In this document: positions 31,540 through 43,100 of the stretch, in pieces
How positions within the stretch are numbered: the stretch's first letter is position 1
How the letters are laid out: each line of letters opens with the position of its first letter
NCBI GenBank assembly: GCA_016801885.1
Contig: CM028898.1
Coordinates: 14,048,858-14,112,857, forward strand
DNA length: 64,000 bases
Direction of reading: 5' to 3'
Origin: Toxotes chatareus
Lineage: Eukaryota; Chordata; Actinopteri; Toxotidae
Made by a program: the position numbers and the translations under genes
Notes under the pieces: model-generated
Database searches by the model: none
The model's input: only the letters and a program-made list of their open reading frames with translations
Told to the model about the DNA's origin: nothing

Positions 31540-31735
31540 AGTTGTGCCTTGTCGCTGCAGCGCCTCCGTGTGGTCACCTGGACCCCGTCAGCTGCGGTTT
31601 CCAAGGCAAGAAGCAGATGCAGTGGAGCAGGTGTAGTGAACTGATGGTGAAGCTCACGGAGAGAGACCGGTACGTGCCGGAAACGGCGAGGTGTACTCTT
31701 CAAAATAAAAGCAACTATATTTGTTAAAAGATTGT
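31540..31735. other. Exon-like or repeat-derived block of uncertain nature
   Basis: A good acceptor (TTGTCGCTGCAG) is followed by an open frame (CGHLDPVSCGFQGKKQMQW onward) that ends at TAA at about 31,725, overlapping an AATAAA. This could be a terminal exon. However, the phrase TTCAAAATAAAAGC and the CAGCGCCTCCGTGTGGTC opening resemble dispersed fish repeats, so I favour a repeat. Confidence 0.25.
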
Positions 31736-31779
31736 AAGGTACTATTCAGTTATGAAGCACAGTAAGTAATAGTATATCT

Positions 31780-31920
31780 TTTTGTGGTCTTTTGGTGTCT
31801 ATTTTGTGGTCATTTTTTAATCTCCTCATGGACGTTTTGTGTTTGTAGCTGTTTTATGTCTCTTTGTTGTAATTTCGTGTCTCTTTGTGGTTGTTTTGTG
31901 TCCATTTGCAGTTTTTTTTT
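31780..31920. repeat. Degenerate minisatellite (GTGTCTCTTTGTGGTTGTTTT-like, about 20-bp steps)
   Basis: Words such as TTTTGTGGTC, TTTTGTGTTTGTAG, TGTCTCTTTGTTGT and TGTCTCTTTGTGGTTG recur at steps of about 20 bases, with substitutions. Confidence 0.6.
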
Positions 31921-31934
31921 CTAAGAACAAATGT

Positions 31935-32272
31935 TGACTAATTTCATACGCAGGACCAGCCGCCCCCCGACTCCTTGGACACCTGGACCTGTGTGCTCTG
32001 TAGGCCCGATCAGTAATCGATCTATGGCAACACGGCCACCAACCCTGCTTTTATTTCAAAATTCAAACCCGGAAGCCCGTCCTCATGACAGCAGAGGTTC
32101 ATCAGCAGTGCTCCGCCTGTCTGCCCGGTGATGAGCGCACACCGGTTCCGGCAGCGGGCGAGCTGGGGTGGGGGGAAAGGACGCGGACTGAGCCGTTTAT
32201 TAAAGCGTGGCTTTGGCATGTTTAGAAACGGGAATAACTCCGAGAGTGTGTGAGTGGTTTTTAATCGTGAAG
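31935..32272 (+). promoter_or_regulatory. Probable promoter and 5' UTR of cdr2
   Basis: This is GC-rich relative to its surroundings and contains an ETS-type CCGGAAG near 32,070 and several CpG-containing motifs. It lies directly upstream of the cdr2 start codon. The start site itself is not visible. Confidence 0.4.
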
Positions 32273-32354
32273 ATGCTGACAGACATGATTGTGGAGGAGG
32301 AATTTGAGATCAAGGAGGAGGAACCGTGGTACGACAAGCAGGACCTTGAACATG
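32273..32354 (+). CDS. cdr2: cdr2 exon 1
   Basis: ATG at 32273 starts MLTDMIVEEEFEIKEEEPWY, then DKQDLEH and one base, before the donor GTACAA. The start matches the family N-terminus; an upstream open stretch in the same frame has no ATG supported by homology. Confidence 0.9.
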
Positions 32355-35300
32355 GTACAATTTCCTTTCCGTCTTTGTCTCTTGCCCCTGAAAGATAAAG
32401 AACCACACTGCTGCTTAATTTGACAACCAAATAACAAAAGCAGGCACATTACAGCTGGAATACAGAGATGTTTTAGTACATCTAACATGTGCTTCACGTT
32501 ACAAACTCACTAATAAGCCCTGCAGGTGACCAGCAGGTTTAATTTGTAGGAATTTCCATGCGATTATCTGAAACTGTGATGTTTAATATATTTAACGAGG
32601 ATGTTTAATTAGTCTACAAGCTGTTATAGTGGAAGTGAAGCACCTTGGCGGGCTGCAGAAAAAAGGCAGAAGTCAGCAGGACACTGACATATGCGGCAAA
32701 AAAAAAAAAAAAAAAAAAACTGATTGAAAAGAGGATTTGACTTCATTCGTCCCTTTTACCTTAACGTTAGAGCTTGTCTGTGAGATATTATCTTTTAATG
32801 TTTCATCCCAGTTGTGTCAGCTTTTACTGTTTGCTCGGGATTTTGTTAAATATTAGATGGTGCATAAAATAAAGGCCAGATGTTAAGAGACTAGATAATG
32901 ATCAGAGTAAATTCAAATGTGCATAAGTAAAAACGGACTTTAAATATCTATTTGCTCAACTTACTGTCAGTTTGTGAAGGTGGATAAACCCCGTGGCACA
33001 AATTTTTAAAAAGTGGATTACTGGGTTCCTGCCAGCAACTACAAAACCTCCCAAAGCTGCCTGTGCAGTAAGGTCCCGTGTCTCCACCACTGGCACTACT
33101 ACTGCTCACTATGATCACTGAAGCACCTGTGGTTCCTCACTCCGTCTCTCCTGCAGACCTGCAGCTGGCAGCAGAGCTTGGGAAGACTCTTCTGGAGAGG
33201 AACAGGGAGCTGGAGCAGGGTCTGCAGCAGATGTACTCCACCAACCAGGAGCAGCTGCAGGAGATCGAGGTAAAGGAGCTGCCTGATTTCTCTCTCCCTT
33301 ATCTGTCTGACTTTTTGTGTCTTCATCCAAAAATCTGCTAAACCGAGCCTCTGTCAGACCAGGATCAGGATTTACTGTGAAGTAACTGCTTTGTTCGTAA
33401 GGCGCCGATTTCCTCTTTCATGCAGTATTAAATTGTACCACACACTCTGACTCCAAGCCCCTAAATTTATTCAGAAAGTCAATCCCAGTCACCACAAGTG
33501 ATGTGTGTATAATTACACCCCTTCAAAATGTTAAAATGTTCATCTGAGTCTCTTTCAGTTATAACCATGTGCTCGCAGCATTTACGTTTTACCTGCAGTA
33601 GAGAAGGATTTGCAAACCTTTTATTTGACCCAGATTTTGCTTCTTGCTGGGGCTGAATGTAGTTTGTAAGGCTTTAGCTCATGGCTAAAGAAATAGAGTT
33701 AAAAAAAAGATAATTCTCCTCAAAAGATGCTAGAACTGATCATCACACAAACATAATACTGCTAAGACAGAAATAAAACATTGTTTGTGAGTTAAAATTG
33801 GAAGTAGTGTTTTGAAAGATATTTTTATAGATTAATATTTATTCAAAACATATCACTTCTTTACAAAAGAAATAACACATTATTATTGTTATTGTCCAGC
33901 TTTATTATTATGGAAAGCATGATAAAAATGTAAATTCTAAGTTTCTTAGATGATATAGAGATATATCAGTTACTGAAAATTTTATATTAATTGCATGCAC
34001 TTGTTTTGTTGTTCAAAGACCTCTGACTTAATTGCCCCCCACCCTCACCCCACCCACAACTTCTGAAACCAGACCTACACCCTTCCTGCTGTGTGCTTGC
34101 TGTCTCTCTGGGTCTTCTTGTGTTCAGATTCAGAAATTTGGCAGTAAATCTTTACTTCAGTGACAGAAACTCAATATTAACTTATGCTTTAGCAGATTTC
34201 CTGGACTTTGAGGCCTGGTTTTAATTTCCTTGAGCAGGGTCAGTCTGGGCTGTGTGGCGGTAAATCCCTCCCTGCATGTCACTGCAGACATGCAGAATTA
34301 ATCTCTTAAAGACTCTCTGTGCTGGATACTTGTGACGTCATGGGTCTGATTCGAACTCCTGACCTGTGTTGCAATCAATTACCTGCTTCCTGTTGCGTTT
34401 ACTGTCACTCATTACGTGTGAGCGGCGTCGAATGGAGCAGACGCCGTGAAAATAACCTTTAAAAATAGAACTAACCTCTTAAACTTTGACTTACTGTACA
34501 CACACGTTGTCCACTGACTTTTCAGTTTATGTTCAGTGTTCATTTGTGCAGTCTGACATTGAACTGTGCTAGCAGCAGGTTTGTTGTCAGTATGAAGTTG
34601 CTGTTCAGTTATTTTTTTTTTCTACTGTCTGTTGGTTTATATGACGAAAGGTTCAGAGTGTCCTGGCTGCAACAGCTGATAAGATAACCTGTTCTTAAAG
34701 AAAATGTTCCTTAAAGGAGCCGCTGATGGATGATGAATAGAAGCTCTTGACTTTGCTGGTAGTTTAACCTAATTATTATTGATTGGTATTGATTTGGTTT
34801 TGTAGTAAAAGTATTTTTTAGCCTTTCAGATGAATCAGAAGAAGGAGGTTTAAGACATGAATTGCCTTTGTTGTGGTGACACCAGTGTTAAAAGAAAACT
34901 TTGAAACTCTCTTTTTACCGGAAACTTTAACTATGTTTTACCTCATCCACAGTATTATTTGTCATTTATTTACCATTAATCATATTAACCTCTTTTATTT
35001 GTCCGTTTAAGGCTGGATGTCTCATTATTGTAGACATCTCCGCATCTCACTCTCGTCTAAACACTTGCATCTCCTTGTCTCTCCTCCAGTACCTGACGAA
35101 GCAGGTGGACCTCCTCAGGCAGGTCAACGACCAGCATGCTAAAGTGTACGAGCAGCTGGACGTGTCGGCCAGAGAGCTGGAGCAGAGCAACCACAAACTG
35201 GTTCTGGACAACAGGACGGCCCAGCATAAGATCCAGGGGTAAGACGGGGGAGATGTGGATGATCTGTTCTAGGGAAGTGATTACGGGCAGATTTCCCTGG

Positions 35301-37984
35301 TTTGCGTATGAAGTCTAGACTATTGGACTAAAATATCCTTCAGTAACCAAACAGAGGTCTGTTTTCTCTGTGCAGGCTGACAGAAACCGTGGAGCTGCTG
35401 CAGGTGCAGGTGGAGGAGCTGCAGCATCAGGTAGAAGAGCTGAAGTTGAGTCCTCAGCCTCAGAAGCCTCCACAGAGAGAGAGGTGGTCGACTCGCAGCA
35501 GTCAGAGTGTGTCCTGCCTGAAGGAGCTGCAAAACACACTCAGGTCAGGATCCTCAAACACTGTATTTAGTCAGTTAATCAAGTGGCAGACAGACAGAAA
35601 AGTGGAGACCGGTTTTGATAATCACTTAATGAGGTTGTTTAAGTTAATTAATGCCCTGACACCGGTTTTTAACATTAATGCATCTGGATGATTGTGGCCA
35701 GAGGTTATTCAGCTAGTGTTGCTGTGTTTTGATGGAAGGAGAGCTGAGAGGATTCAGCTCACAAGGCTCAAAAAAAATCATCAAACCCTTTAAGAGATTT
35801 TGTTATTAACTTATTTCTCTACCTGGTTAAAAAAAAATCTTAATTGTATTGTCACTGATCCATTCACTGATCCGGCTTTAGCTCTCCTATGTGTGCCAAT
35901 CCTACTCACTGGCAGTCGGCCATGTCTGCCTCACAGCAGTCTGAATGTTTCATGCTGTGGTCACCTCCTCTTGACCTGGACCAAGACAAGTTCATTCACT
36001 GCCTGAGTTTGGTCTCAGTGGTGTGTAATCCTGTTAGGACAGCTCCATCAAAACATCCAGGTCAGATGGAGGGAAGTCTCACTGATAAACACAACAGGGA
36101 GACGTGAGACAGGTCTGGACTGAACTCAGAGTGCAACGCTGTGGATGAGGTTGGAAGAAAAGAGGTCAAAGTCTGATCTGGAGGGCACGAACATGTCCCG
36201 ATATCTCTTTGAAGCTGCGATTGATTCTTCAGCTGATTTCTAATCACCTTGGTGTGTGCTTTTCTCTGCTGTTTATTTTATCTTGCATCACCTGTTTTTG
36301 CCTGTTCAATTTGTTGATCTGTGTATTTGTTTGGCTTAGTCTATTAAAAAACAACAACTTTAAAAAAACAGACAAAGCACATTATGGGATATTTACTGTT
36401 AAGGTAGACGTCACATGTTATGTGTAGTAAGACTGAACATGGCTTGTGACCTTTGGTTCATGTTGTCATCTCTCTCCACTGTGTATTTCCTGTCACCTTT
36501 CACTTTGTTTGGCTTTATAATAAAGTGACAGGTGACAGATAAAATGCTGTGGACAGTTGTGAAAGAGATGACAAATTATCGGCCTGCGTGATTAAATAAA
36601 AGATAATGGTTAAGAAACAACAGCTGTTGAAATAATCTTCTCTCAAAGTCCTCTTACTGGCCTGCTCTGGAGACCAAGCTCTCCAAAAAAGCATGATAAG
36701 AGGGAAAAATGCACACATATAAGTGTCTGTATGTCTGCACAGGTGCGAGTATGATCCTGATGAAACCTCAGGCGCCCTCGAGTCCTCCGACGTGTCGTGG
36801 CGTGAGGAAGAGCAGGCATCGCTGCGACAGTCCCTCCGCAACCTCCAGACTCAGTTCGCCAGTGAGCGCGCTCAGAGGGAGCAGGCCGAGCGAGAGGCCG
36901 AGCTGCTCACCGCTGAGAACGCAGCGCTGGAGCAACAGCTGGCAGGGCTGGAGGGATGTCAGGTATGTCAGCTGTGTGTGTTTGTGTGTGTGTGTGTGTG
37001 TTTGAACAGTACACAAATGGAAACGGTGAGATAAGTGGGACCTTGAGACTAGGGATGCGCCGATACCAGAGCTGTTTGCTTTAATATTATTATTATTATC
37101 ATTTTTGTTAATTTTACATAATGGATCCGGTTTGGTTCCGATACTGATACTGGATCGGATTGGTATCTGATCCGATCGAGTATCTGTGTCACCTACTTGA
37201 GACTTTTGTCCTTGACATTTGTTTCCTATGTCAAACAAAAATTTCTAAAAAGACATCAAGAATCCATGTTAAAACTTGGATTCATTGAGACTTCAAACAA
37301 TAGAGCCTTTGCACTAAATCTAACAGTTTAACCATTTATATATTTTTTTTCTTGGCGTAAATGTCTGTGTTGGCATTTTTCCCTGTTCTCCAGGCCAGAG
37401 TGTTTGAGCTGGAGCGTGAGACTGAAGAGCTTCGTCAGCTGTGGAAGTCCTCCGCAAGAGCCTCCAGGCCGGACGTCATCCACAACCTGCTGCCGGACTC
37501 GATTTTCCTCAACCCAGAGGAGGAGAGTGAAGGGGATGCAGCTGCAGCTAAAAGCCCCAGGGTGCTGAAGCGCTGGGGCAGTGAGCAGCTGATGAAGGCG
37601 ACGCAGATGCCCGACTCTCCCAACAGGATCTATGACCACGAGTGCTCCTGTGTGCGGCGAGCTGAGGTAGTCAAGTATCGCGGGATCTCGCTGCTTAACG
37701 AGGTCGACGCCCAGTACAGTGCCTTGCAGGTGAAGTACGACGAGCTGTTGCGGCACTGCCACCTGGGCCTGCAGGACGAAGAGCAGGACGTGCAGAGCCA
37801 TAAATCCGTCCAGACTCCGTCCCTCACCGGTGCTGATCCTGCTCTGACAGACGTGGAGGACTTTGACGATGACTTTCACCAGCCAGAGTACAAGGAACTT
37901 TTTAGGGAAATTTTCTCCCGTATTCAGAAAACCAAAGAGGACCTTATTGAAAACAGGGTGAGACCCTCAGGTGGTGACTGGTGA
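32273..37984 (+). CDS. cdr2: Cerebellar degeneration-related protein 2 (CDR2), 6 exons, complete
   Basis: Joined exons: 32273-32354, 33157-33269, 35090-35238, 35376-35543, 36743-36962, 37394-37984. The total is 1,323 nt, 440 residues plus stop; all junctions are GT/AG and in phase. It begins MLTDMIVEEEFEIKEEEPWY, then LQLAAELGKTLLERN, QQMYSTNQEQLQEIEYLTKQ and HAKVYEQLDVSARELE, a signature of the CDR2 family. The C-terminal part has RRAEVVKYRGISLLNEVDAQ and EYKELFREIFSRIQKTKEDL, which fit CDR2 better than CDR2L. Human CDR2 is 454 residues. The protein is a coiled-coil, leucine-zipper cytoplasmic protein known as the Yo antigen of paraneoplastic cerebellar degeneration and reported to bind MYC; it has no catalytic domain. 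It is transcribed away from prss12, whose start is 5.8 kb distant. Nothing looks broken. Confidence 0.95.
32698..32719. repeat. Poly(A) run in cdr2 intron 1
   Basis: Twenty-two consecutive A. Confidence 0.85.
33157..33269 (+). CDS. cdr2: cdr2 exon 2
   Basis: Follows CTCTCCTGCAG and encodes DLQLAAELGKTLLERN through EQLQEIE, start of the long coiled coil. The donor is GTAAAG. Confidence 0.93.
33270..35089. other. cdr2 intron 2
   Basis: AT-rich intronic sequence of 1.8 kb with no recognisable exon or element. Confidence 0.6.
35090..35238 (+). CDS. cdr2: cdr2 exon 3
   Basis: Encodes YLTKQVDLLRQVNDQHAKVY and EQLDVSARELEQSNHKLVLD in coiled-coil heptads. The donor is GTAAGA. Confidence 0.93.
35376..35543 (+). 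CDS. cdr2: cdr2 exon 4
   Basis: Encodes LTETVELLQVQVEELQHQVE with leucines in zipper spacing, then SCLKELQNTL. The donor is GTCAGG. Confidence 0.9.
35544..36742. other. cdr2 intron 4
   Basis: Intronic sequence of 1.2 kb. I see no exon or known repeat. Confidence 0.6.
36743..36962 (+). CDS. cdr2: cdr2 exon 5
   Basis: Encodes CEYDPDETSGALESSDVSWR and a second coiled-coil segment rich in R/E/Q (EEQASLRQSLRNLQTQFASE onward). Ends GCQ before GTATGT. Confidence 0.92.
37050..37195. mobile_element. hAT-like nonautonomous element (MITE) in cdr2 intron 5
   Basis: A 146-bp element begins TAGGGATGCGCCGATACC and ends CACCTA. It is flanked by the direct repeat CTTGAGAC at 37042-37049 and 37196-37203, an 8-bp target-site duplication typical of hAT transposons. 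The ends are imperfect terminal inverted repeats sharing TAGG and GATAC. Inside is the GATACTGATACTGG/CCGATCGAGTATC sequence often seen in fish hAT-type MITEs. It has no coding capacity. Confidence 0.75.
37394..37984 (+). CDS. cdr2: cdr2 exon 6 (last coding exon)
   Basis: Encodes ARVFELERETEELRQLW, an acidic stretch, RGISLLNEVDAQYSALQVKY and the terminal EYKELFREIFSRIQKTKEDL block, ending GGDW and TGA. Confidence 0.95.
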   Translation, partial: ARVFELERETEELRQLWKSSARASRPDVIHNLLPDSIFLNPEEESEGDAAAAKSPRVLKRWGSEQLMKATQMPDSPNRIYDHECSCVRRAEVVKYRGISLLNEVDAQYSALQVKYDELLRHCHLGLQDEEQDVQSHKSVQTPSLTGADPALTDVEDFDDDFHQPEYKELFREIFSRIQKTKEDLIENRVRPSGGDW

Positions 37985-39137
37985 CGATCTGCTGCAAGAC
38001 AAATGATCGTCTTCCAGTTACAGAGCGACTCTTTGGAAAGTTCCTTTACAGCAGCACATGAAACTAACCAAGTCCACGCTTATGTTATTTGCCCAGAAAT
38101 GCAGGTTCAGACTTAAGAGTGATGCAGAAACAAGAAGACCAAACACCACCAGCTCATGTCTCCGATGTGGCTCATTTTGCACAGAAACACCAGTGCCTAA
38201 TGCCGCCGTCTCTACTGTACAATCACTCTACCTCACCGTGCACAGCCCTGTGTTTTAAACAAGCTCCTAGTCGTGCTGCTGTTGTATCTGCTGTTTGTTT
38301 TGTTTACTGCTCTCCTTTGGTCTGATGTGAACTTTTTAATTTATTTTTCTTCCTTGCAACTATTTAAAAAAAAAAAGTGGTAAGACTGTAAGAGCGACAG
38401 ACGGAAGGATGACCAGTGTAGTATCTGATGTTATGTTGTTGAAGGATCATCAGAAGTAAAAACCGGCGATTCAAGGTGCTCAAATATATTACGATTTTTG
38501 TAATTGTAACGTGTTTTTCTCTAAAATTATACCTGATTATTGCATGTTAGGTTAGATAATTGTGAGCGAACGTTATATTGAAGGGAAGTTCGGATGTTTA
38601 CCAAAATAATAACTCTCTGTGTACTTGATAATGTAACGGCCTCCTGATGCATTAACCTCAGGAAGCCGCGTATGATTAGAAGCTTTTTCTCAGCAGCTCT
38701 TCTGTTGCTCCTGCTGCCTGATGTTCCCGTGTCCTCGTTTAAGCTTAAAGACTCTGCGCATATTTGTAGACGTCCTGTTAAATCATGTTGAGATGCACTT
38801 TAGAATTGCACATTGTTAATGCTCTTCTGACACTTTATATTTCTGTCATGTGAAGCTAATGCAAGTGTGATGTGCTACTGTTTCAATCATATTCTAGACC
38901 TGAATAATCTGCAGTATGAACAATGTGTTTTACCTGTTTCATGATTGGACCTCAATGTTATAACTCTGAGCCATAATACATGAAGCAAGCAGAGCCATCA
39001 GCTTTGTGTCTTTTTTTTCAGTCCATTGTGAAATATGATTGAGCCTTATTTATAGAGTCGGTGTCACAGTCAAACCTTGGCCTCGTAAATCTCTTTGAAA
39101 ATGATATAATAGTCTTTTCTTCATCTGATGTAATAAA
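37985..39137 (+). other. cdr2 3' untranslated region
   Basis: About 1.15 kb from the stop codon to an AATAAA at 39132-39137, followed by GTGTCAGCCTGTC. No other gene is visible. The length and the single clear signal make this the likely 3' end. Confidence 0.6.
39132..39137 (+). terminator. Candidate cdr2 polyadenylation signal
   Basis: AATAAA in GATGTAATAAAACGC, followed within 30 bases by a GT-containing stretch. Confidence 0.55.
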
Positions 39138-39500
39138 ACGCTTTAGTGTCAGCCTGTCAGACATCCAGACATCCTGCAAACCCAGCCCAGAAACCTAAAA
39201 ATAAAAAAACTGTCCAAAGAATCATTTACAATTCAAATTAGATATGCAACATCCCTGAGTCCCATGGGAACTGGTACTGAAGTAGAATAGAATCTAAACA
39301 AATAAATAAACAAGCAAATTTGAGGTTAGATAAATATTTGCATCCAGCAACTTCAGCACATTTAGCAGAAATACAATGGATGTTGGTATTTATTTGGGAA
39401 TGGTTTGGATCATAGAACATTTGAAAACAATTTTAAAAAACTTTAAAAAAAAAAAATTTTTTAACATTTTGTTTTCAGTTTTTCATTTCATGATGAAAAG

Positions 39501-39937
39501 CCACCCTCACCAAGCACTTAATTAGGAACACCTGTGCACCTGCTTCACCCACATATAATTATGCGTGTGTGTGGCAGCAGCGCAATGCCTGAACTCCTGC
39601 AGATACAGGTTTGAGTGGTGCTGGTTTGAGTATTTGTGAAACTGATGATCTCCTGTGATTTTCACACAGAACAGTCTCCAGAGTTTAACTCAAAAACGAG
39701 GAAAAACATAAGTCAGACTTTGAGGTGGATGGGTTACTACAGCAGAAGACCATGTTGGGTTCCACTCCTGCCAGCCAAGAACAGGACTCTGAGGCCACAG
39801 TGGGCACAGACTAACCAACACTGGACTGGAAAACCACAGTCTGGTCCGATGAAGCTGGATTTCTCCTGAGGCTGCAGAAAGTGAGAAACTACACAGCATT
39901 TGTATGGTGTTCCTGATGGAGTGCTCGGTGAGTGTAT
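39501..39937 (+). mobile_element. Internally deleted Tc1/mariner-type transposon relic
   Basis: The left end (CACCAAGCACTTAATTAGGA) and the right end (GGAGTGCTCGGTGAGTGTAT) are inverted copies of each other and match the ends of a very common vertebrate Tc1-like family. Between them are two transposase pieces: a helix-turn-helix part (GAGTATTTGTGAAACTGATG) and a segment coding LRWMGYYSRRPCWVPLLPAK. The sequence between these parts and the catalytic DDE half are gone. At about 437 bp, against about 1.3-1.6 kb for full members, it cannot transpose by itself. Confidence 0.8.
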
Positions 39938-40195
39938 ATTTAAAGGACACACAAAACATTACAGGGAAAAGTTAAACACCAAGTAGAACCCAAACGGAAA
40001 ATAAGTTTTAAAAAGATTTTCATAATCTATCCTGAAGGGCTCATCAGAAATTAAAAATATTTTACAATATAAAATTCATATTTATGTAACAATCTATGGC
40101 AAACATCAGTTTGTCAGAGTATGACTAACGATTCAAGGTGAAAGGATAAAATAATCCCTTCGCTTACAATAGGACTTCCGAATATCCTGCTTGGA

Positions 40196-43100
40196 CCCTA
40201 ATAAAAAAGTTCGTAGTATAGGAAGGCTTAAAAAATGTGCCAAAAAAAGTCAAAAAATTTTTTGGCCTCAAAATGTCATAAAAATCGTCATAGTATAGTA
40301 TGGCGTTTTTTTCGGCCAAAAAAAGTCAAAAATTTTTTTGGTCTCAAAATGTCATAAAAAAATGTCATAGTATAGTATGGCGTTTTTTTCGGCCAAAAAC
40401 AGTCAAAATTTTTTTTGGTCTCAAAATGTCATAAAAAACATCATAGTATAGTATGGCGTCAAAATCGGCCAAAAAAGATCCAAATTTTTTTTGGCCTCAA
40501 AATGTCATAAAAAACGTCATAGTATAGTATGGCGTTTTTTTCGGGCAAAAAAAGTCAAAAAAATTTTGGCCTCAAAATGTCATAAAAAACGTCATAGTAT
40601 AGTATGGCGTTTTTTTCGGCCAAAAAAATTCAAACTTTTTTTTGGCCTCAAAATGTCATAAAAAACGTCATAGTATAGCATGGCGTCAAAATCGGGGAAA
40701 AAAAGTCAACATTTTTTTTGGCCTCAAAATGTCATAAAAAACGTCATAGTATAGTATGGCGTCAAAATCGGACAAAAAAAGTCAAAATTTTTTTTGACCT
40801 CAAAATGTCATAAAAAAGTCATAGTATAGTATGGCGTTTTTTTCGGCCAAAAAAAGTCAGAAATTTTCTTGGCCTCAAAATGTCATAAAAAACGTCATAG
40901 TATAGTATGGCGTCAAAATCGGGCAAAAAAAGTAAACATTTTTTTTGGCCTAGAAATGTCATAAAAAACGTCATAGTATAGTATGCCGTTTTTTTTGGCC
41001 AAAAAAAGTCAAAAAGTTTTTTGGCCTCAAAATGTCATAAAAACGTATAGTATATTTTTTTTTTTTTTTCGAAAAAAGTCAAAAAAATTTTTACATCAAA
41101 ATGTCATAAAAAATGTCATAGTATAGTATGGCGTTTTTTTGACAAAAAAGTCAAAAAATTTTTTTGGCCTCAAAATATCATAAAAAACGTCATAGTATAG
41201 TATGGCGTTTTTTCGCCAAAAAAGTCAAAAAAATTTTGGACCATCAAAAAGTCATAAAAAAAAATCATAGTATAGTATGCCGCGTTTTTTCGGCCAAAAA
41301 AAGTCAAAAAAAATTTTTGACCTCAAAAAGTCATAAAAAACATCATAGTATAGTATGGCGTTTTTTTTCGGCCAAAAAAGTCAAAATTTTTTTGACCTCA
41401 AAATGTCATAAAAAACGTCATAGTATAGTATGGTATTTTTTGGGCAAAAAGTCAAAATTTTTTTGGCCTCAAAATGTCAAAAAAGTAAAAAAAAATTTTT
41501 ATAGTATAAAATGTCATCGGGCAAAAAAAAGTCACAATTTTTTTTGGCCTCAAAGTCATAAAAAACGTATAGTATATTATAGGCGTCAAAATCGGACAAA
41601 AAAAGTCAAAAAATTTTTGGCCTCAAAATATCATAAAAAAAAACGTCATAGTATAGTATGGCGCTTTTTTCGGCCAAAAAAGTCAAAAAAAATTTTTTGA
41701 CCTCGAAAAGTCATAAAAAACGTCATAGTATAGTATGGCGTTTTTTTCGCCAAAAAGGTCAAAAAAATTTTTGACCTCAAAATGTCATAAAAACGTCATA
41801 GTATAGTAAAGGCGTCAAAATCGGACAAAAAAGTCAAAAAATTTTTAACCTCAAAATATCATAAAAAACGTCATAGTATAGTATATGACGTTTTTTTTGA
41901 CCAAAAAGTCAAAAATTTTTTGACCTCAAAAAGTCATAAAAAACGTCATAGTAGTATAGTAAGGTGTCAAAATCGGACAAAAAAAAGTCAAAAAAAATTT
42001 TTGACCTCAAAAATGTCATAAAAAACGTCATAGTATAGTATAAGCGTTTTTTTTAAAAATCGAAAAAAAAAAAAAAGTCAAAAAATTTTTATAACCTCAA
42101 AAAATCATAAAAACATCAAAATGTCATAAAAAAATGTCATAGTATAGTATGCCGCTTTTTTTCGGACAAAAAAGTAAAAAAAATTCAAAAAAATTTCATG
42201 ACCTCAAAAGTCATAAAAAATTACATAGTAGTATAGTATGGCGCGTTTTTCGGCCCAAAAAAAGTCAAAAAATTTTGACCTCAAAAAGTCATAAAAAAAA
42301 CGTCATAGTATAGTATGCCGTATGCAAAAAGTTTTTTTGACCTCAAAAAGTCATAAAAAAAGTCAAAAAAAAAAATTTTTACCTCAAAATGTCATAAAAA
42401 ACGTCATAGTATAGTATGCCGTTTTTTTTCAAAAAAGTAAAAAATTTTTTTTACATCAAAATGTCATAAAATACGTCATAGTATAGTAAAGCGTCAAAAT
42501 CGGACAAAAAAAAAAGTCAAAAAAAATTTTTGGCCTCAAAAAGTCATAAAAAACGCAAAGTATAGTATAGTATGACGCGTTTTTTTGCCACAAAAAAAAA
42601 AAAAAATTTTGACCTCGAAATGTCATAAAAAACGTCATAGTATAGTATGGCGTTTTTTTCGACAAAAAAGTCAAAAAAAAAATTTGACCTCAAAAAGTCA
42701 TAAAAAACGTCATATAGTATAGTATGCCGCAAAATTTCGGACAAAAAAGTCAAAAAATTTTTTACCTCAAAATGTCATAAAAACGTCATAGTATAGTAAA
42801 AGGCGTCAAAATCGGACAAAAAAAGTCAAAAAATTTTTGACCTCAAAATATCATAAAAAACGTCATAGTATAGTATGACGCGTTTTTAAAAGACCAAAAG
42901 TCAAAAAAATTTTGGACCTCAAAAGTCATAAAAAACGTCATAGTATAGTATGGCGTTTTTTTCGGACAAAAAAAGTCAAAAAAATTTTGACCTCAAAAAG
43001 TCATAAAAAACATAGTATAGTATGGCGTCAAAATCGACAAAAAAAGTCAAAAATTTTTTAACCTCAAAATATCATAAAAAACGTCATAGTATAGTATGCC

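Larger units (their letters stand above)
26727..31930. other. Intergenic region between the divergent genes prss12 and cdr2
   Basis: No gene recognised. Besides the repeats listed separately it holds a T-run at 28,635-28,655 and an imperfect TCA trinucleotide tract near 28,750-28,783. Frames of 80-130 codons (for example 27,529-27,933 and 27,985-28,242) run through microsatellite or unremarkable sequence and do not resemble proteins. Confidence 0.55.

Noticed and set aside
41164..41700. 178-codon open frame with repeated HKKRHSIVWRFF units, and similar frames on both strands to 61,319
   Set aside because: They lie wholly in the satellite. The 76-bp monomer is not a multiple of three, so frames stay open only by chance indels in A/T runs, and the peptides simply mirror the repeat.
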